Below, in pieces: positions 8,383 through 16,405 of a DNA stretch of 46,634 bases. How positions within the stretch are numbered: position 1 is the first letter of the stretch; the number at the start of each line of letters is the position of its first letter. The notes below the pieces were generated by a model that made no database searches, was not told where the DNA came from, and saw only the letters and a list, made by a program, of their open reading frames with translations. The DNA lies in the NCBI GenBank assembly GCA_038106575.1, contig JAYOED010000014.1:1-46634 (forward strand), read 5' to 3'. Position numbers and translations under genes: made by a program. The stretch is from Ga0077527 sp038106575 (GTDB lineage Bacteria > Pseudomonadota > Gammaproteobacteria > Burkholderiales > SG8-41).

Positions 8383-8509
8383 GCCCAAAATCCCTGCGCT
8401 TGGCATGACGTTGTAGCGCGCTGCGTTCTTCCTCGCCTTACGCGCCCAGCAATGTCTCGTCGGAGCCTCGCGCGCTCCGCGTTCTGTCTGCGCTCGGTCA
8501 ATTTTGGGC
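8383..8509. repeat. 127-bp intergenic segment ended by a 9-bp inverted repeat
   Basis: GCCCAAAAT (8383-8391) and ATTTTGGGC (8501-8509) bound a GC-rich stretch rich in CGCGC/GCGCG, starting 2 nt after the 2Fe-2S subunit stop. It could be a mobile or structured intergenic repeat, or a spacer attenuating the downstream CoA-transferase. No second copy was found by eye in the window. Confidence 0.35.
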
Positions 8510-8554
8510 TGCTCTAATGTTCCGCGGTATGCTCATGGCGTGGAGGCTTTACGC

Positions 8555-9793
8555 ATGACAACAAAACCTAATTCATCAGGAAATGCCGGCCCGCTGGCCG
8601 GCGTGCGCGTCATCGAGCTCGGCCAGCTGATCGCCGGTCCCTTCACCGGCAAGACGCTCGCAGATTTCGGCGCCGAAGTCATCAAGATCGAGCCGCCGGG
8701 CAAGGGCGATCCGCTGCGCAAGTGGCGGCTGCTGAAGAACGGCAACTCGGTATGGTGGGAAGTTTCTTCTCGCAACAAGCAGTCGGTAACGCTCGACCTC
8801 ACCAAACCCGAAGGCCAGGACGTGCTGCGGGCGCTGGTCAAGGAAGCCGACGTGCTGATTGAGAATTTCCGCCCCGGCAAGATGGAGGAGTGGGACCTCG
8901 GTTACGACGCGCTGAAGAAGATCAACCCGCGGCTGATCATGGCGCGCATCTCCGGCTACGGGCAGGACGGCCCATACCGCGACCGTCCCGGCTTCGGCAT
9001 CATCGCCGAATCGATGGGCGGCTTGCGTTACCTTACCGCCGAGCCGGGCCGCGTACCGGTGCGCGTCGGCGTGTCGATCGGCGACACGCTGGCGTCGCTG
9101 CATGCCGTGATCGGCATCCTGATGGCGTTGTATCACAGAGATCGAATTCACCGCGACAAGGGTGAAAAGAAAGCGGGTGAAGGCCAGGTCATCGACGTCG
9201 CGCTCTACGAGAGCGTGTTTAATTGCATGGAAAGCCTGCTGCCGGAATACAGCGCTTTCAACGTCGTGCGCGAAGCGGCGGGCAGCGCGCTGCCCGGCAT
9301 CGTGCCGTCGAATGCGTACCCGTGCAAGGACGGCTGGATCCTGATCGGCGGCAACGGCGACGGCATCTTCAAGCGGCTGATGAAGGCGATCGATCGCGAC
9401 GACCTTGGCACAGCCCCCGACCTTGCGCATAACGACGGGCGCTACAAGCGCGTCAAGGACATCGACAGCGCGATCACCGCATGGACGCAGGCGCGCGACA
9501 AGGCGGAGGCGCTGAAGAAACTCGACGAACACGACGTGCCATCGGGCGCGATCTTCTCGATCGCCGACATCGCCGGCGATCCGCAGTACCGGGCGCGCGA
9601 CATGATCCTCAACATCACCACCCGCGACGGCTACACCGTCGACGTGCCCGGCATCGTGCCCAAGCTGTCAGCGACGCCCGGCGGCATTCGCTCGACCGCG
9701 CCGCGGCTTGGCGAGGACACCGAGGCGGTGCTCAAGCGCGCCGGGGTGAAGCCCGAAACCATCGCCGATTTGCGCGCCAAGGGCGTGATATAA
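8555..9793 (+). CDS. Family III CoA-transferase (CaiB/BaiF), copy 1
   Basis: A 412-residue enzyme moving CoA between carboxylic acids through an aspartyl-CoA anhydride. The N-terminal LAGVRVIELGQLIAGPF and DFGAEVIKIEPP segments and the nucleophile Asp177 (GVSIGD) match the family; the C-terminal AVLKRAGV...I tail is also typical. An ATG at 8555 with GGAGG 8-12 nt upstream is preferred over a longer frame from 8504. It follows the hydroxylase operon after a 174-bp gap and precedes a VOC gene by 46 bp. A second CoA-transferase/VOC pair occurs at 13597-15226. The acid it activates is unknown; the context suggests a hydroxylated ring acid or its cleavage product. Confidence 0.9.
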   Translation: MTTKPNSSGNAGPLAGVRVIELGQLIAGPFTGKTLADFGAEVIKIEPPGKGDPLRKWRLLKNGNSVWWEVSSRNKQSVTLDLTKPEGQDVLRALVKEADVLIENFRPGKMEEWDLGYDALKKINPRLIMARISGYGQDGPYRDRPGFGIIAESMGGLRYLTAEPGRVPVRVGVSIGDTLASLHAVIGILMALYHRDRIHRDKGEKKAGEGQVIDVALYESVFNCMESLLPEYSAFNVVREAAGSALPGIVPSNAYPCKDGWILIGGNGDGIFKRLMKAIDRDDLGTAPDLAHNDGRYKRVKDIDSAITAWTQARDKAEALKKLDEHDVPSGAIFSIADIAGDPQYRARDMILNITTRDGYTVDVPGIVPKLSATPGGIRSTAPRLGEDTEAVLKRAGVKPETIADLRAKGVI

Positions 9794-9839
9794 AATGTCA
9801 ATTAAAACAGTTACTTATGTGTGATCCGGAGACGCAGCC

Positions 9840-10217
9840 ATGATTGACCGCCTCGACCACTTCGTAATGACCACCGGCCAGCCCGAGGAAACCATCCGCT
9901 TCTACACCGAAGTGCTCGGCATGACGCACGAAACCTTCGGCAACGGCCGCCGCGCGCTGAAGTTCGGGCGCCAGAAGATCAACATCCACGTCAAAGGCAA
10001 GGAACATGAACCCAAGGCGCACGCGCCGGGTACGGGCACACTGGATTTCTGCTTCATCGCTTCTGTGCCGCTGGAGCAGGTGATCGCGAAACTGAATCAG
10101 CACAACGTGAAGATCATCGAAGGACCGGTGCAGAAGACCGGGGCGATGGGGCCGATCAAGTCGGTGTATTTCAGGGATCCGGATTTGAATCTGGTGGAGG
10201 TTTCTGAGTACGGCTGA
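9840..10217 (+). CDS. VOC-superfamily (glyoxalase-like) protein
   Basis: A 125-residue single-repeat pair VOC protein, a metal-dependent lyase/dioxygenase/isomerase fold. The opening IDRLDHFVMTT supplies the first metal His (His7), GRQKINIHV a possible second ligand, and NLVEVSEY the C-terminal Glu. Family relatives are annotated only as glyoxalase/bleomycin-resistance-like proteins. A CGGAG site lies 10 nt before the ATG. It directly follows CoA-transferase 1 and its end overlaps the leftward zinc-ribbon gene tail to tail. The reaction is unknown; a role in an intermediate step of the same pathway is inferred from position only. Confidence 0.82.
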   Translation: MIDRLDHFVMTTGQPEETIRFYTEVLGMTHETFGNGRRALKFGRQKINIHVKGKEHEPKAHAPGTGTLDFCFIASVPLEQVIAKLNQHNVKIIEGPVQKTGAMGPIKSVYFRDPDLNLVEVSEYG

Positions 10218-10323
10218 TCTTTGGTTCTCTGGGCAGCTTTGCACCACACCGCGCACAGAACTTGTCCTTCGACCCCACGGGATGCCCGCAGTCCTGACAG
10301 CGACGCAGTGTGCAATACCGCAT
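10171..10323 (-). CDS. Zinc-ribbon microprotein, 50 aa
   Basis: A small gene starting with ATG at 10323, inside the TGATG junction that ends the upstream hydrolase gene (stop 10325-10323), so the two are translationally coupled. The product has a clean zinc ribbon: Cys9-x2-Cys12 and Cys23-x2-Cys26 (CQDCGHPVG..., FCARCGAKL), then a proline-rich tail. It matches the double-CxxC zinc-ribbon seen at the ends of many bacterial proteins, here as a separate polypeptide. Its 3' part overlaps the rightward VOC gene by 47 bp on the opposite strand. Conserved spacing and coupling argue against chance. It may be a protein- or nucleic-acid-binding helper of the hydrolase; that is speculation. Confidence 0.65.
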   Translation of the reverse strand: MRYCTLRRCQDCGHPVGSKDKFCARCGAKLPREPKISRTQKPPPDSNPDP

Positions 10324-11492
10324 CACGGTTTCAATTTATCCTCAAACCAGTTCCACATTTCCGCCACGCCCAGCGTCAGATAGTCGCGCTGGCAGTGCTG
10401 CGCGCCGCCTTCCTCGGCGGTGAAGACCCGTAAGGTTTTATCTTTGGATCCTGAGGCTTTGTAGAGTGCCTTCGCGTCGGCTAGCGGCACCTGTTCATCG
10501 TCGGCTCCGTGCACGATTAGGAAAGGGCATTTCATTTTCTGCACTACGCCGTCGAGTTTGAACGGCTCCAGTTTCTGCAGCGCTTCGTCCAAGGTGTTGA
10601 CGCCGAGGATCCAGGTGATGTGGTGTCCGGGCACTGACAACGACGTTTTGAACTGGGCTTCGATGCGCTTCTTCCAGGTGGCGTGATAGTCCCAAATCGC
10701 GCCCCAGGCGATGCAGGCGGCGAAGCGGTCGTCCATCGAGGCCATGCGCGGCGAGTAGTAGCCGCCAAGGCTGATCGCGACAACGCCGATCTTCTTCGGA
10801 TCGACGTCACTGCGCTTTTCCAGCCAGTCGATGCAGGCCGAGCCGGCGACTTCGTAGTCGTGGCGCAGGTACTGGCCGCGGAAGCGGATGGCCTCACCGG
10901 TGCCGGGACCGTCCATCACCAGCACCGAGATGCCGCGCTTGATCAGGTCGGGCACGCCGCGCACGTACTGGATTTCCTTGGTGACGTCGAGGCCGTCGAA
11001 GTACACCACGCACGGCGCTTTCTTCGACTTCGCGTTCTGCGCATGCACGAAATAGCCGGGCAGCGGACCGGCGGCAGTGGGGATTTCAACGATTTCAATG
11101 TTCACGTCGGTCAGTGCGACATGACGATGGAAGCAGTCCACCCCGTTCTTGTAGGAAGCGAGTGCGACGTTGTCCTTGGGCGTGATGAAACGTTCGGCCA
11201 TCTGGTAGTAGTTGCAGGCGCGCAGGTAGGCATGTGCCGCCGACACCGGGTGCCCGGACTTTTCGAAACGCTCGGCGTGGGCACGAACCTTGTTGGCGAC
11301 ATTGACGCAGGCCTGAAACCAGGCTTCGTCGTCTTCCGGCCCAACGCCCTTCAGCTGCATGCCGATCTTGTGCAGTTCGCTGATTTCGGAGCCGCCGTAG
11401 GGCGCGGAACTCATCATGTTGATGAACGCCGACGACCAGCGGTAGTTGCCGGGGAAGTACATGAAGTAGGCGGGGTCTTTCTTTTCAGCCAC
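10323..11492 (-). CDS. FrsA / dihydroxypseudooxynicotine-hydrolase-like alpha/beta hydrolase (copy B)
   Basis: A 389-residue paralogue of the protein at 1751-2977. The two share G-x-D-x-TKE before the oxyanion turn, the MDGPGxG motif (193-199 here) and a helical N-terminal region. The predicted triad is Ser241 (A-I-S-L-G), Asp332 (HGADD) and His366. The likely activity is hydrolysis of a C-C, ester or amide bond in an aromatic catabolite; only the fold is certain. A GTG start at 11492 follows AAGGAG by 6 nt. It lies 80 bp downstream of a Bug receptor gene and is coupled to the zinc-ribbon microprotein, giving a leftward three-gene unit inserted between two rightward operons. Confidence 0.85.
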   Translation of the reverse strand: MAEKKDPAYFMYFPGNYRWSSAFINMMSSAPYGGSEISELHKIGMQLKGVGPEDDEAWFQACVNVANKVRAHAERFEKSGHPVSAAHAYLRACNYYQMAERFITPKDNVALASYKNGVDCFHRHVALTDVNIEIVEIPTAAGPLPGYFVHAQNAKSKKAPCVVYFDGLDVTKEIQYVRGVPDLIKRGISVLVMDGPGTGEAIRFRGQYLRHDYEVAGSACIDWLEKRSDVDPKKIGVVAISLGGYYSPRMASMDDRFAACIAWGAIWDYHATWKKRIEAQFKTSLSVPGHHITWILGVNTLDEALQKLEPFKLDGVVQKMKCPFLIVHGADDEQVPLADAKALYKASGSKDKTLRVFTAEEGGAQHCQRDYLTLGVAEMWNWFEDKLKP

Positions 11493-11572
11493 AACGGGCT
11501 CCTTGAAGATGGAGTAAAAGATTAAATGTCGCCGGGACGCAACGGTGATGCGTCGTCCCGGCGGATTCAGTT

Positions 11573-12538
11573 CTAGACCCTGGGAATTTTTGCGGCCTTG
11601 GCGACTCGCGCCCAGGTCGCGATTTCGTCCTGGATGAACTTCGCGTAATCAGCAGGACCTTCGCCGCCGATGTAATAGCCCTGGTCGGTCAGTGTCTTGC
11701 GGATCGCGGGGTCGTTGAGCGGTTTCTGCAGCACCGCGTTGATGCGGTCGATGACGGCCTTCGGCGTACCGGCCGGTGCGAGGATGCCGTTCCAGTTGTA
11801 GCTGGAGAAGCCCTTGATGCCCTGTTCGGCGGCCGTCGGTATGTTCGGCATCAGCGAGGAGCGTTCGCTGGCAGTGACGCCCAGCGCGCGCAGCTTGCCG
11901 GTGGCTACCAGCGGCGCGGCGGGCGCGATCTGCACGTAGGCGAATTCGACGTTGCCCGCCATCAGGTCAACGAGATACAGCGCGGCGCCCTTGTACGGCA
12001 CCATGTTCATGCGGATGCCGGCCATCGTCGAGAACAGTTCGGTGCCGAGGTGGCCCACCGTGCCCACGCCCGGCGAGGCGTAGTTGATGTAGCCGGGCTT
12101 GCGCTTGGCCAGTGCGATGAACTCGCCCAGGTTGCGCGCCGGCACCACCGGGTGCACGCACATGCAGCTTGCAGTGCGTACGATCAGGGTGATTGGCGCA
12201 AAATCACGCGCCGGGTTGTAGTTGAGCTTCTTGCGCACGCTGGGGGCGATGGTCAGCGGACCGGGGTTGCCGCCGAGCAGCGTGTAGCCGTCGGCGGGTG
12301 CTTTCGCCACTGCTTCGGTGCCGATGGTGCCGCCGGCGCCGCCGCGGTTGTCGACTAGTAACTGCTGGCCGAGTGCGGAAGAAATGAAATTACCCGCCCA
12401 CCGCGAATGCGTGTCGGTGGGACCGCCCGCAGCGAACGGGACGATCAGGCGTATGGGTTTCGAGGGATAGCTTTGTGCTGCAAGGGGGCCGCAAGCGAGA
12501 CCAAACAGTCCTGCGGCAAGGCCGGCAATTAGTTTCAT
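11573..12538 (-). CDS. Bug/TctC-type periplasmic solute-binding protein
   Basis: A 321-residue tripartite-tricarboxylate receptor family protein (Bug). The signal peptide spans residues 1-21, with cleavage likely after ...PLAAQ and before SYPSKPIRLIVPFAAGG, the hallmark start of the mature family. The family loop GGxxG (DNRGGAGGTIG) follows near residue 70, and the PYKG segment near 170. An ATG at 12538 is set by a strong AGGAGGA 5 nt upstream; the longer frame to 12622 would add a non-signal extension. No TctA/TctB membrane subunits are in the window, as is usual for these expanded orphan receptors in betaproteobacteria. Its ligand is probably a carboxylate taken up for the surrounding catabolic genes. 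Confidence 0.9.
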   Translation of the reverse strand: MKLIAGLAAGLFGLACGPLAAQSYPSKPIRLIVPFAAGGPTDTHSRWAGNFISSALGQQLLVDNRGGAGGTIGTEAVAKAPADGYTLLGGNPGPLTIAPSVRKKLNYNPARDFAPITLIVRTASCMCVHPVVPARNLGEFIALAKRKPGYINYASPGVGTVGHLGTELFSTMAGIRMNMVPYKGAALYLVDLMAGNVEFAYVQIAPAAPLVATGKLRALGVTASERSSLMPNIPTAAEQGIKGFSSYNWNGILAPAGTPKAVIDRINAVLQKPLNDPAIRKTLTDQGYYIGGEGPADYAKFIQDEIATWARVAKAAKIPRV

Positions 12539-12684
12539 GGTTTCCTCCTGAATTGGCGCCATATTGTGGATGTCATTCGGGCGTCGCATTTCCACGATAG
12601 AGAGCCGCCCACTGACTGTCAATCGGGCGGGAGGGGTCTGTTAAAATCCGACCTTTTCAATCTGATCAGACCGCGAGGAGAACC

Positions 12685-13587
12685 ATGGCTGCACGTAGCA
12701 AAAAGTCCGCAAAACGGAATTACACGGACATCATCTACGAAGTGAAGGGCCAGGTGGCCTGGATTACCATCAACCGCGAGAAGGTGCTCAATGCCTTCCG
12801 CGAACAGACCCTCGATGAAATGATCGACGCGCTGAAAGCGACTCGCGAAGATCCGTCGATCGTCTGTGCGGTGGTTACGGGCAAGGGCAAGCGCTCGTTT
12901 TCCGCCGGCGGCGACTTCTACGCGATGAAGCGGCTCAACTTTACGAACGCTTACATGTGGAACGACCGCATGCTCGGGCTGGCGATGACCATCCGCGGCC
13001 TGCCAATCCCGGTGATCGCTATGGTCAACGGCTGGTGCATGGGCGGAGGCCATGAACTAGCGCTGTGGTGCGACCTGGTGATCGCCTCGGAGAACGCCGT
13101 GCTCGGCCAGACCGGCGCTAAGGTCGGTGCCTGCCCGACGGTGGGTGCGACCCAGTACATCCCGCGCATCATCGGCGAGCGCCTCGCCCGCGAAATGATT
13201 TTCTGCGCGCGGCGCTTCAGCGCCAAGGAAGCGGTTGAGGTCGGCCTGATCAACAAGTGCGTGCCGCAGAAGGACCTGCTGAAAGAGACGCTGAAGTGGT
13301 GCGAGACCATGAAGGGCCACAGCGCACTCACCATCCGCATGACCAAGAAGTCGCTCAACTTCGAATCCGACAACCTGTATTCGTCGTGGCAGCACGGCAT
13401 GGAACTGCTGGCGCACGTGTGGGGTTCGCCGGAAGCCAACGAAGGCATGAACGCCTTCCTCGCCGGGCGCAAGCCGAACTTCCAGAAATTCCGCATGCAG
13501 GCCAAGCGCGAACTCGAGAGCTACGTTGACGGATTCAACAAGGATCTCAATGCGCCGCCGTCGATGCGGCGTAAGAAGAAGCGCTGA
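12685..13587 (+). CDS. Crotonase-superfamily enzyme, MenB/BadI-like
   Basis: A 300-residue enoyl-CoA hydratase/isomerase fold protein. The oxyanion hole comes from SAGGD (73-77) and GGG (120-122). The GQTGAKVG segment (141-148) and the C-terminal ANEGMNAF...RKPNF resemble 1,4-dihydroxynaphthoyl-CoA synthase (MenB) and the ring-opening hydrolase BadI more than ordinary hydratases. It keeps the first hydratase glutamate (Glu124) but has Gly144 where the second would be, and the Asp-containing loop of MenB reads ACPTVGA. The reaction may therefore be C-C cleavage, hydrolysis or isomerisation of an acyl-CoA. GAGGAG lies 4-9 nt before the ATG. It starts a rightward operon with CoA-transferase 2, a VOC epimerase and an Ldh_2 enzyme. 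Confidence 0.85.
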   Translation: MAARSKKSAKRNYTDIIYEVKGQVAWITINREKVLNAFREQTLDEMIDALKATREDPSIVCAVVTGKGKRSFSAGGDFYAMKRLNFTNAYMWNDRMLGLAMTIRGLPIPVIAMVNGWCMGGGHELALWCDLVIASENAVLGQTGAKVGACPTVGATQYIPRIIGERLAREMIFCARRFSAKEAVEVGLINKCVPQKDLLKETLKWCETMKGHSALTIRMTKKSLNFESDNLYSSWQHGMELLAHVWGSPEANEGMNAFLAGRKPNFQKFRMQAKRELESYVDGFNKDLNAPPSMRRKKKR

Positions 13588-13596
13588 CCGATCGCG

Positions 13597-14799
13597 ATGG
13601 CAGAAGAAACCCGGGGTGCGCTTCACGGCGTCCGCGTCCTCGACCTGACCCGAATCCTCGCCGGGCCGCTGTGCACGATGATGCTCGGCGACATGGGTGC
13701 GGACGTGATCAAGGTCGAGCCGCCGGGCAACGGCGATGACACCCGCAGCTGGGGTCCGCCGTTCGCCGAGGGCGAATCGGCGTACTATCTTGGCGTCAAC
13801 CGCAACAAGCGCTCGATCACGCTGAACATGGCAGTGAAGTCCGGCCAGGACGTGCTCGGCGGACTGATCCGCAAGGCCGACGTGCTGGTCGAGAACTTCA
13901 AGGTCGGCACGCTGGAGAAGTGGGGCATCGACAACGTCTGGCTCGAGAAACATGCACCGAAAGTCGTGCGCTGCTCGATCACCGGCTACGGGTCGACCGG
14001 GCCCAAGGCTGGACTGCCGGGCTACGATTTCATCCTGCAGGCCGAATCGGGTCTGATGGGCATCACCGGCGAGCCCGACGGCACACCGATGAAATACGGT
14101 GTAGCCATCGTCGATATCTGCACCGGCATGCTCGCCTGCAACTCCATCCTCGCCGCGTTGAATGCACGCCATACCACCGGCCGCGGCCAGCATGTCGAGG
14201 TGTCGCTGTTCGATTCAGGACTGGCGATGCTCGCCAACGTGGCGTCGAATCACCTGGTCTCGGGAAAGAATGCCGGCCGCTTCGGCAACGGCCATCCCAA
14301 CATCGTGCCCTACACCGCTTATCCGACGCGCGACGACATGATCGCGGTGGCGGTGGGCAACGACGGTCAGTTCGCGAAATTTTCCGGTGTGCTTGGCCAT
14401 CCGGAATGGCCTGCCGATCAGCGCTTCACTATAAATCCGGAACGCGTGGCCAACCGCGATGCACTGGATGGATTGATCAAGAAGGAATTGCAGCGCGAAG
14501 GCGCCGAATTCTGGATCGAAAAACTGACCGCGGCGGGTATTCCCTGCGGCCGCATCAACAGCGTGGCGCAGGCGCTGGCCGCGCCGCATGCGATTGCGCG
14601 TGAGATGGTGACTTCGGTCGAGCATCCGGTGGCCGGCAATGTGAAAATGCTTGGCATCCCGTTCCGCTTCAGCGACACGCCCGCGACCATTCGCCGTCCG
14701 CCGCCGACGCTGGGCCAGCATACCGAGGCGGTGCTGCGTGATGAGTTGGGCTACAGCGATACGCGCATCGCCGAGCTGCGCAAAGAAAAAGTCATATAA
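13597..14799 (+). CDS. Family III CoA-transferase (CaiB/BaiF), copy 2
   Basis: A 400-residue family III transferase with nucleophile Asp173 (GVAIVDICTG), the N-terminal LDLTRILAGPLCTM and DMGADVIKVEPPGNGD, and the NRNKRSITLN strand. It differs clearly from copy 1 in its loops, so it is not a recent duplicate, and it resembles succinyl-CoA-dependent transferases. It starts 9 nt after the crotonase stop with no strong ribosome site, implying translational coupling. It should activate the acid that the crotonase and oxidoreductase of this operon handle; the identity of the acid cannot be read from sequence. Confidence 0.9.
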   Translation: MAEETRGALHGVRVLDLTRILAGPLCTMMLGDMGADVIKVEPPGNGDDTRSWGPPFAEGESAYYLGVNRNKRSITLNMAVKSGQDVLGGLIRKADVLVENFKVGTLEKWGIDNVWLEKHAPKVVRCSITGYGSTGPKAGLPGYDFILQAESGLMGITGEPDGTPMKYGVAIVDICTGMLACNSILAALNARHTTGRGQHVEVSLFDSGLAMLANVASNHLVSGKNAGRFGNGHPNIVPYTAYPTRDDMIAVAVGNDGQFAKFSGVLGHPEWPADQRFTINPERVANRDALDGLIKKELQREGAEFWIEKLTAAGIPCGRINSVAQALAAPHAIAREMVTSVEHPVAGNVKMLGIPFRFSDTPATIRRPPPTLGQHTEAVLRDELGYSDTRIAELRKEKVI

Positions 14800-14812
14800 A
14801 ACATATATTTAT

Positions 14813-15226
14813 ATGAAATTTACCGGTCTGAGCCATGTTTCCATCGTCGTTCCCGATCTGGCAGCGGCACTGGAGAAATTGCGTGCCCTGTACGGGTTCA
14901 GCGCCGGAGAAATCAAGGTCAATGCCGAGCAGGGCGTGCGCATGACCTATATCGATCTGGGCAACGCCAAGATCGAACTGATGGAACCGTCGCGTTCCGA
15001 TTCGCCGGTGGCGAAATTTCTCGAACGCAATCCGAAGGGCGGCATTCATCATTTCTGCCTTGGCGTCGACAATGTCGAACAGACCACGCAACAACTGAGC
15101 GCGGCCGGCGCGAAAGTACTCGGCGGCGGAAAGCTGCAACTCAACGTGCACGGCGAGCGGATCGCGTTTGTGCATCCGCAGGATTTTCTGGGCGTGTTGA
15201 TCGAACTGGAGGAACACTGTGGCTGA
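14813..15226 (+). CDS. VOC protein resembling methylmalonyl-CoA epimerase
   Basis: A 137-residue VOC protein with the epimerase pattern: His in LSHVSIVV (residue 8), an acidic segment IELMEP, GIHHFCLGVDN carrying the second metal His, and terminal LIELEE with the metal Glu. These match methylmalonyl-CoA epimerase-type ligands. The start at 14813 follows a 13-bp AT-only-rich spacer without a Shine-Dalgarno; a longer frame from 14651 would overlap the CoA-transferase and is rejected. Its stop overlaps the next GTG start by 8 nt. As no methylmalonyl-CoA mutase is nearby, it may racemise or epimerise another branched acyl-CoA of this pathway. Confidence 0.8.
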   Translation: MKFTGLSHVSIVVPDLAAALEKLRALYGFSAGEIKVNAEQGVRMTYIDLGNAKIELMEPSRSDSPVAKFLERNPKGGIHHFCLGVDNVEQTTQQLSAAGAKVLGGGKLQLNVHGERIAFVHPQDFLGVLIELEEHCG

Positions 15227-16280
15227 ACAGAAACAACGGGTATCCGCAGATAATCTCCGCAATTTCATCGCGAGTGCTTTTGAGGCTGTCGCGGTACCGC
15301 GCGCAGATGCAAAAGTCGTCGCCGAACTGATGATGCAGGCTGACGTCAACGGCTCGGAGGGCCATGGCGTATTCCGCCTGCCGCAGTACATCCGACGCAT
15401 CAAGGGGGGTGCGGTCAACGTCAAACCGAACATCCGCGTCGAACGCGAGATGGCGGGCATGGCGCTGATCCACGGCGACAACGGCATGGGCCACCTGGTG
15501 ATGAAGTTCGCTGCCGAAAAGGCGATCGAGAAGGCGAAGACGGCGGGTGTCGCCTGGGTCGGCGCGCGCTGGAGCAACCACGCTGGGCCGGCGGCGCTCT
15601 ACGCCAACATGCCGCTCGCGCACGACATGATCGGACTTTACATGGCGGTCGGCAGCGCCAATCACCTGCCGCCGTGGGGCGGTCTAGACATGCTGCTGTC
15701 GACCAATCCGCTGGCGGTGGCGGTGCCCGCGGGCGAGGAGCCGTCGATCGTGCTCGACATGGCAACCACGGTGGCGGCCTACGGCAAGGTCAAGACCAAG
15801 GCCCAGCGCGGTGAGATGATGCCCGAAGGCTGGATGATGGACCGCAAGGGCAATCCACTGACGGATCCGAAACTTGCGAACGAAGGTTTCCTGCTGCCTA
15901 TCGGTGGCTACAAGGGTTACGGCCTCGCGCTGGTGCTGGGGCTGCTCGCTGGTAACCTCAACCGCGCGGCGATGGGAAAGGACGTCATCGATTTCAACAA
16001 CGACGATACCAGCGAGACCAACACCGGCCACGCCATCGTCGCCATCAACATCGAAGCGTTCCAAGACCTGAAGGAATTTAAGCGGGGCATGGACACGCTG
16101 ATCCGCGACATCCGCAATTCGAAGCGCCTGCCCGGAGTCGACTGTATCCGCCTGCCTGGCGAAGGCACGCACACCACGCGCGCCGACAATGAGAAGAACG
16201 GCATCCCAATGCCGCCCGCGCTGCTGGCGGCGCTGGATACCCTAGCTGGTGAACTGAAAGTCGCGAAACTACCGCGTTAG
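15219..16280 (+). CDS. Ldh_2 / malate-lactate dehydrogenase family NAD(P)-dependent oxidoreductase
   Basis: A 353-residue member of the Ldh_2 family (malate, ureidoglycolate, sulfolactate dehydrogenases), which oxidises 2-hydroxy acids with NAD(P). Visible elements are GHGVFRLPQY (48-57, the usual SHG-x-x-R region), SNHAGPA with catalytic His121 and the STNPLAVAVP nucleotide segment. A GTG at 15219 with GGAGGA 5 nt upstream overlaps the epimerase stop by 8 nt. It ends the crotonase operon, so it probably oxidises or forms a 2-hydroxy acid at the end of the route. The substrate is not predictable from what is visible. Confidence 0.9.
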   Translation: MAEQKQRVSADNLRNFIASAFEAVAVPRADAKVVAELMMQADVNGSEGHGVFRLPQYIRRIKGGAVNVKPNIRVEREMAGMALIHGDNGMGHLVMKFAAEKAIEKAKTAGVAWVGARWSNHAGPAALYANMPLAHDMIGLYMAVGSANHLPPWGGLDMLLSTNPLAVAVPAGEEPSIVLDMATTVAAYGKVKTKAQRGEMMPEGWMMDRKGNPLTDPKLANEGFLLPIGGYKGYGLALVLGLLAGNLNRAAMGKDVIDFNNDDTSETNTGHAIVAINIEAFQDLKEFKRGMDTLIRDIRNSKRLPGVDCIRLPGEGTHTTRADNEKNGIPMPPALLAALDTLAGELKVAKLPR

Positions 16281-16405
16281 ACCATTGCGGGCGCGGGTTC
16301 TTCGACCACGGCATTGGTCAGTATGCCGATATCAAAGAGATCAGGCGGTCAGGCATCGACGGCCTGATCAAGGTGCTCGCCGACAAAAACAAGCCGGGTG
16401 TCTAA
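16281..16405 (+). other. Short open frame, possible 3' remnant of a lost gene
   Basis: Immediately after the oxidoreductase stop, an open frame of about 40 codons ending at TAA 16403-16405 reads like protein (FDHGIGQYADIKEIRRSGID, then GLIKVLADKNKPGV). It has no start codon of its own. I cannot assign a family. It could be the tail of a gene whose front was deleted next to the oxidoreductase, or chance. Confidence 0.3.

Noticed and set aside
13057..14193. A 378-codon leftward frame across the crotonase and CoA-transferase genes
   Set aside because: It spans two well-supported sense genes and shows His/Asp/Arg-rich shadow composition.
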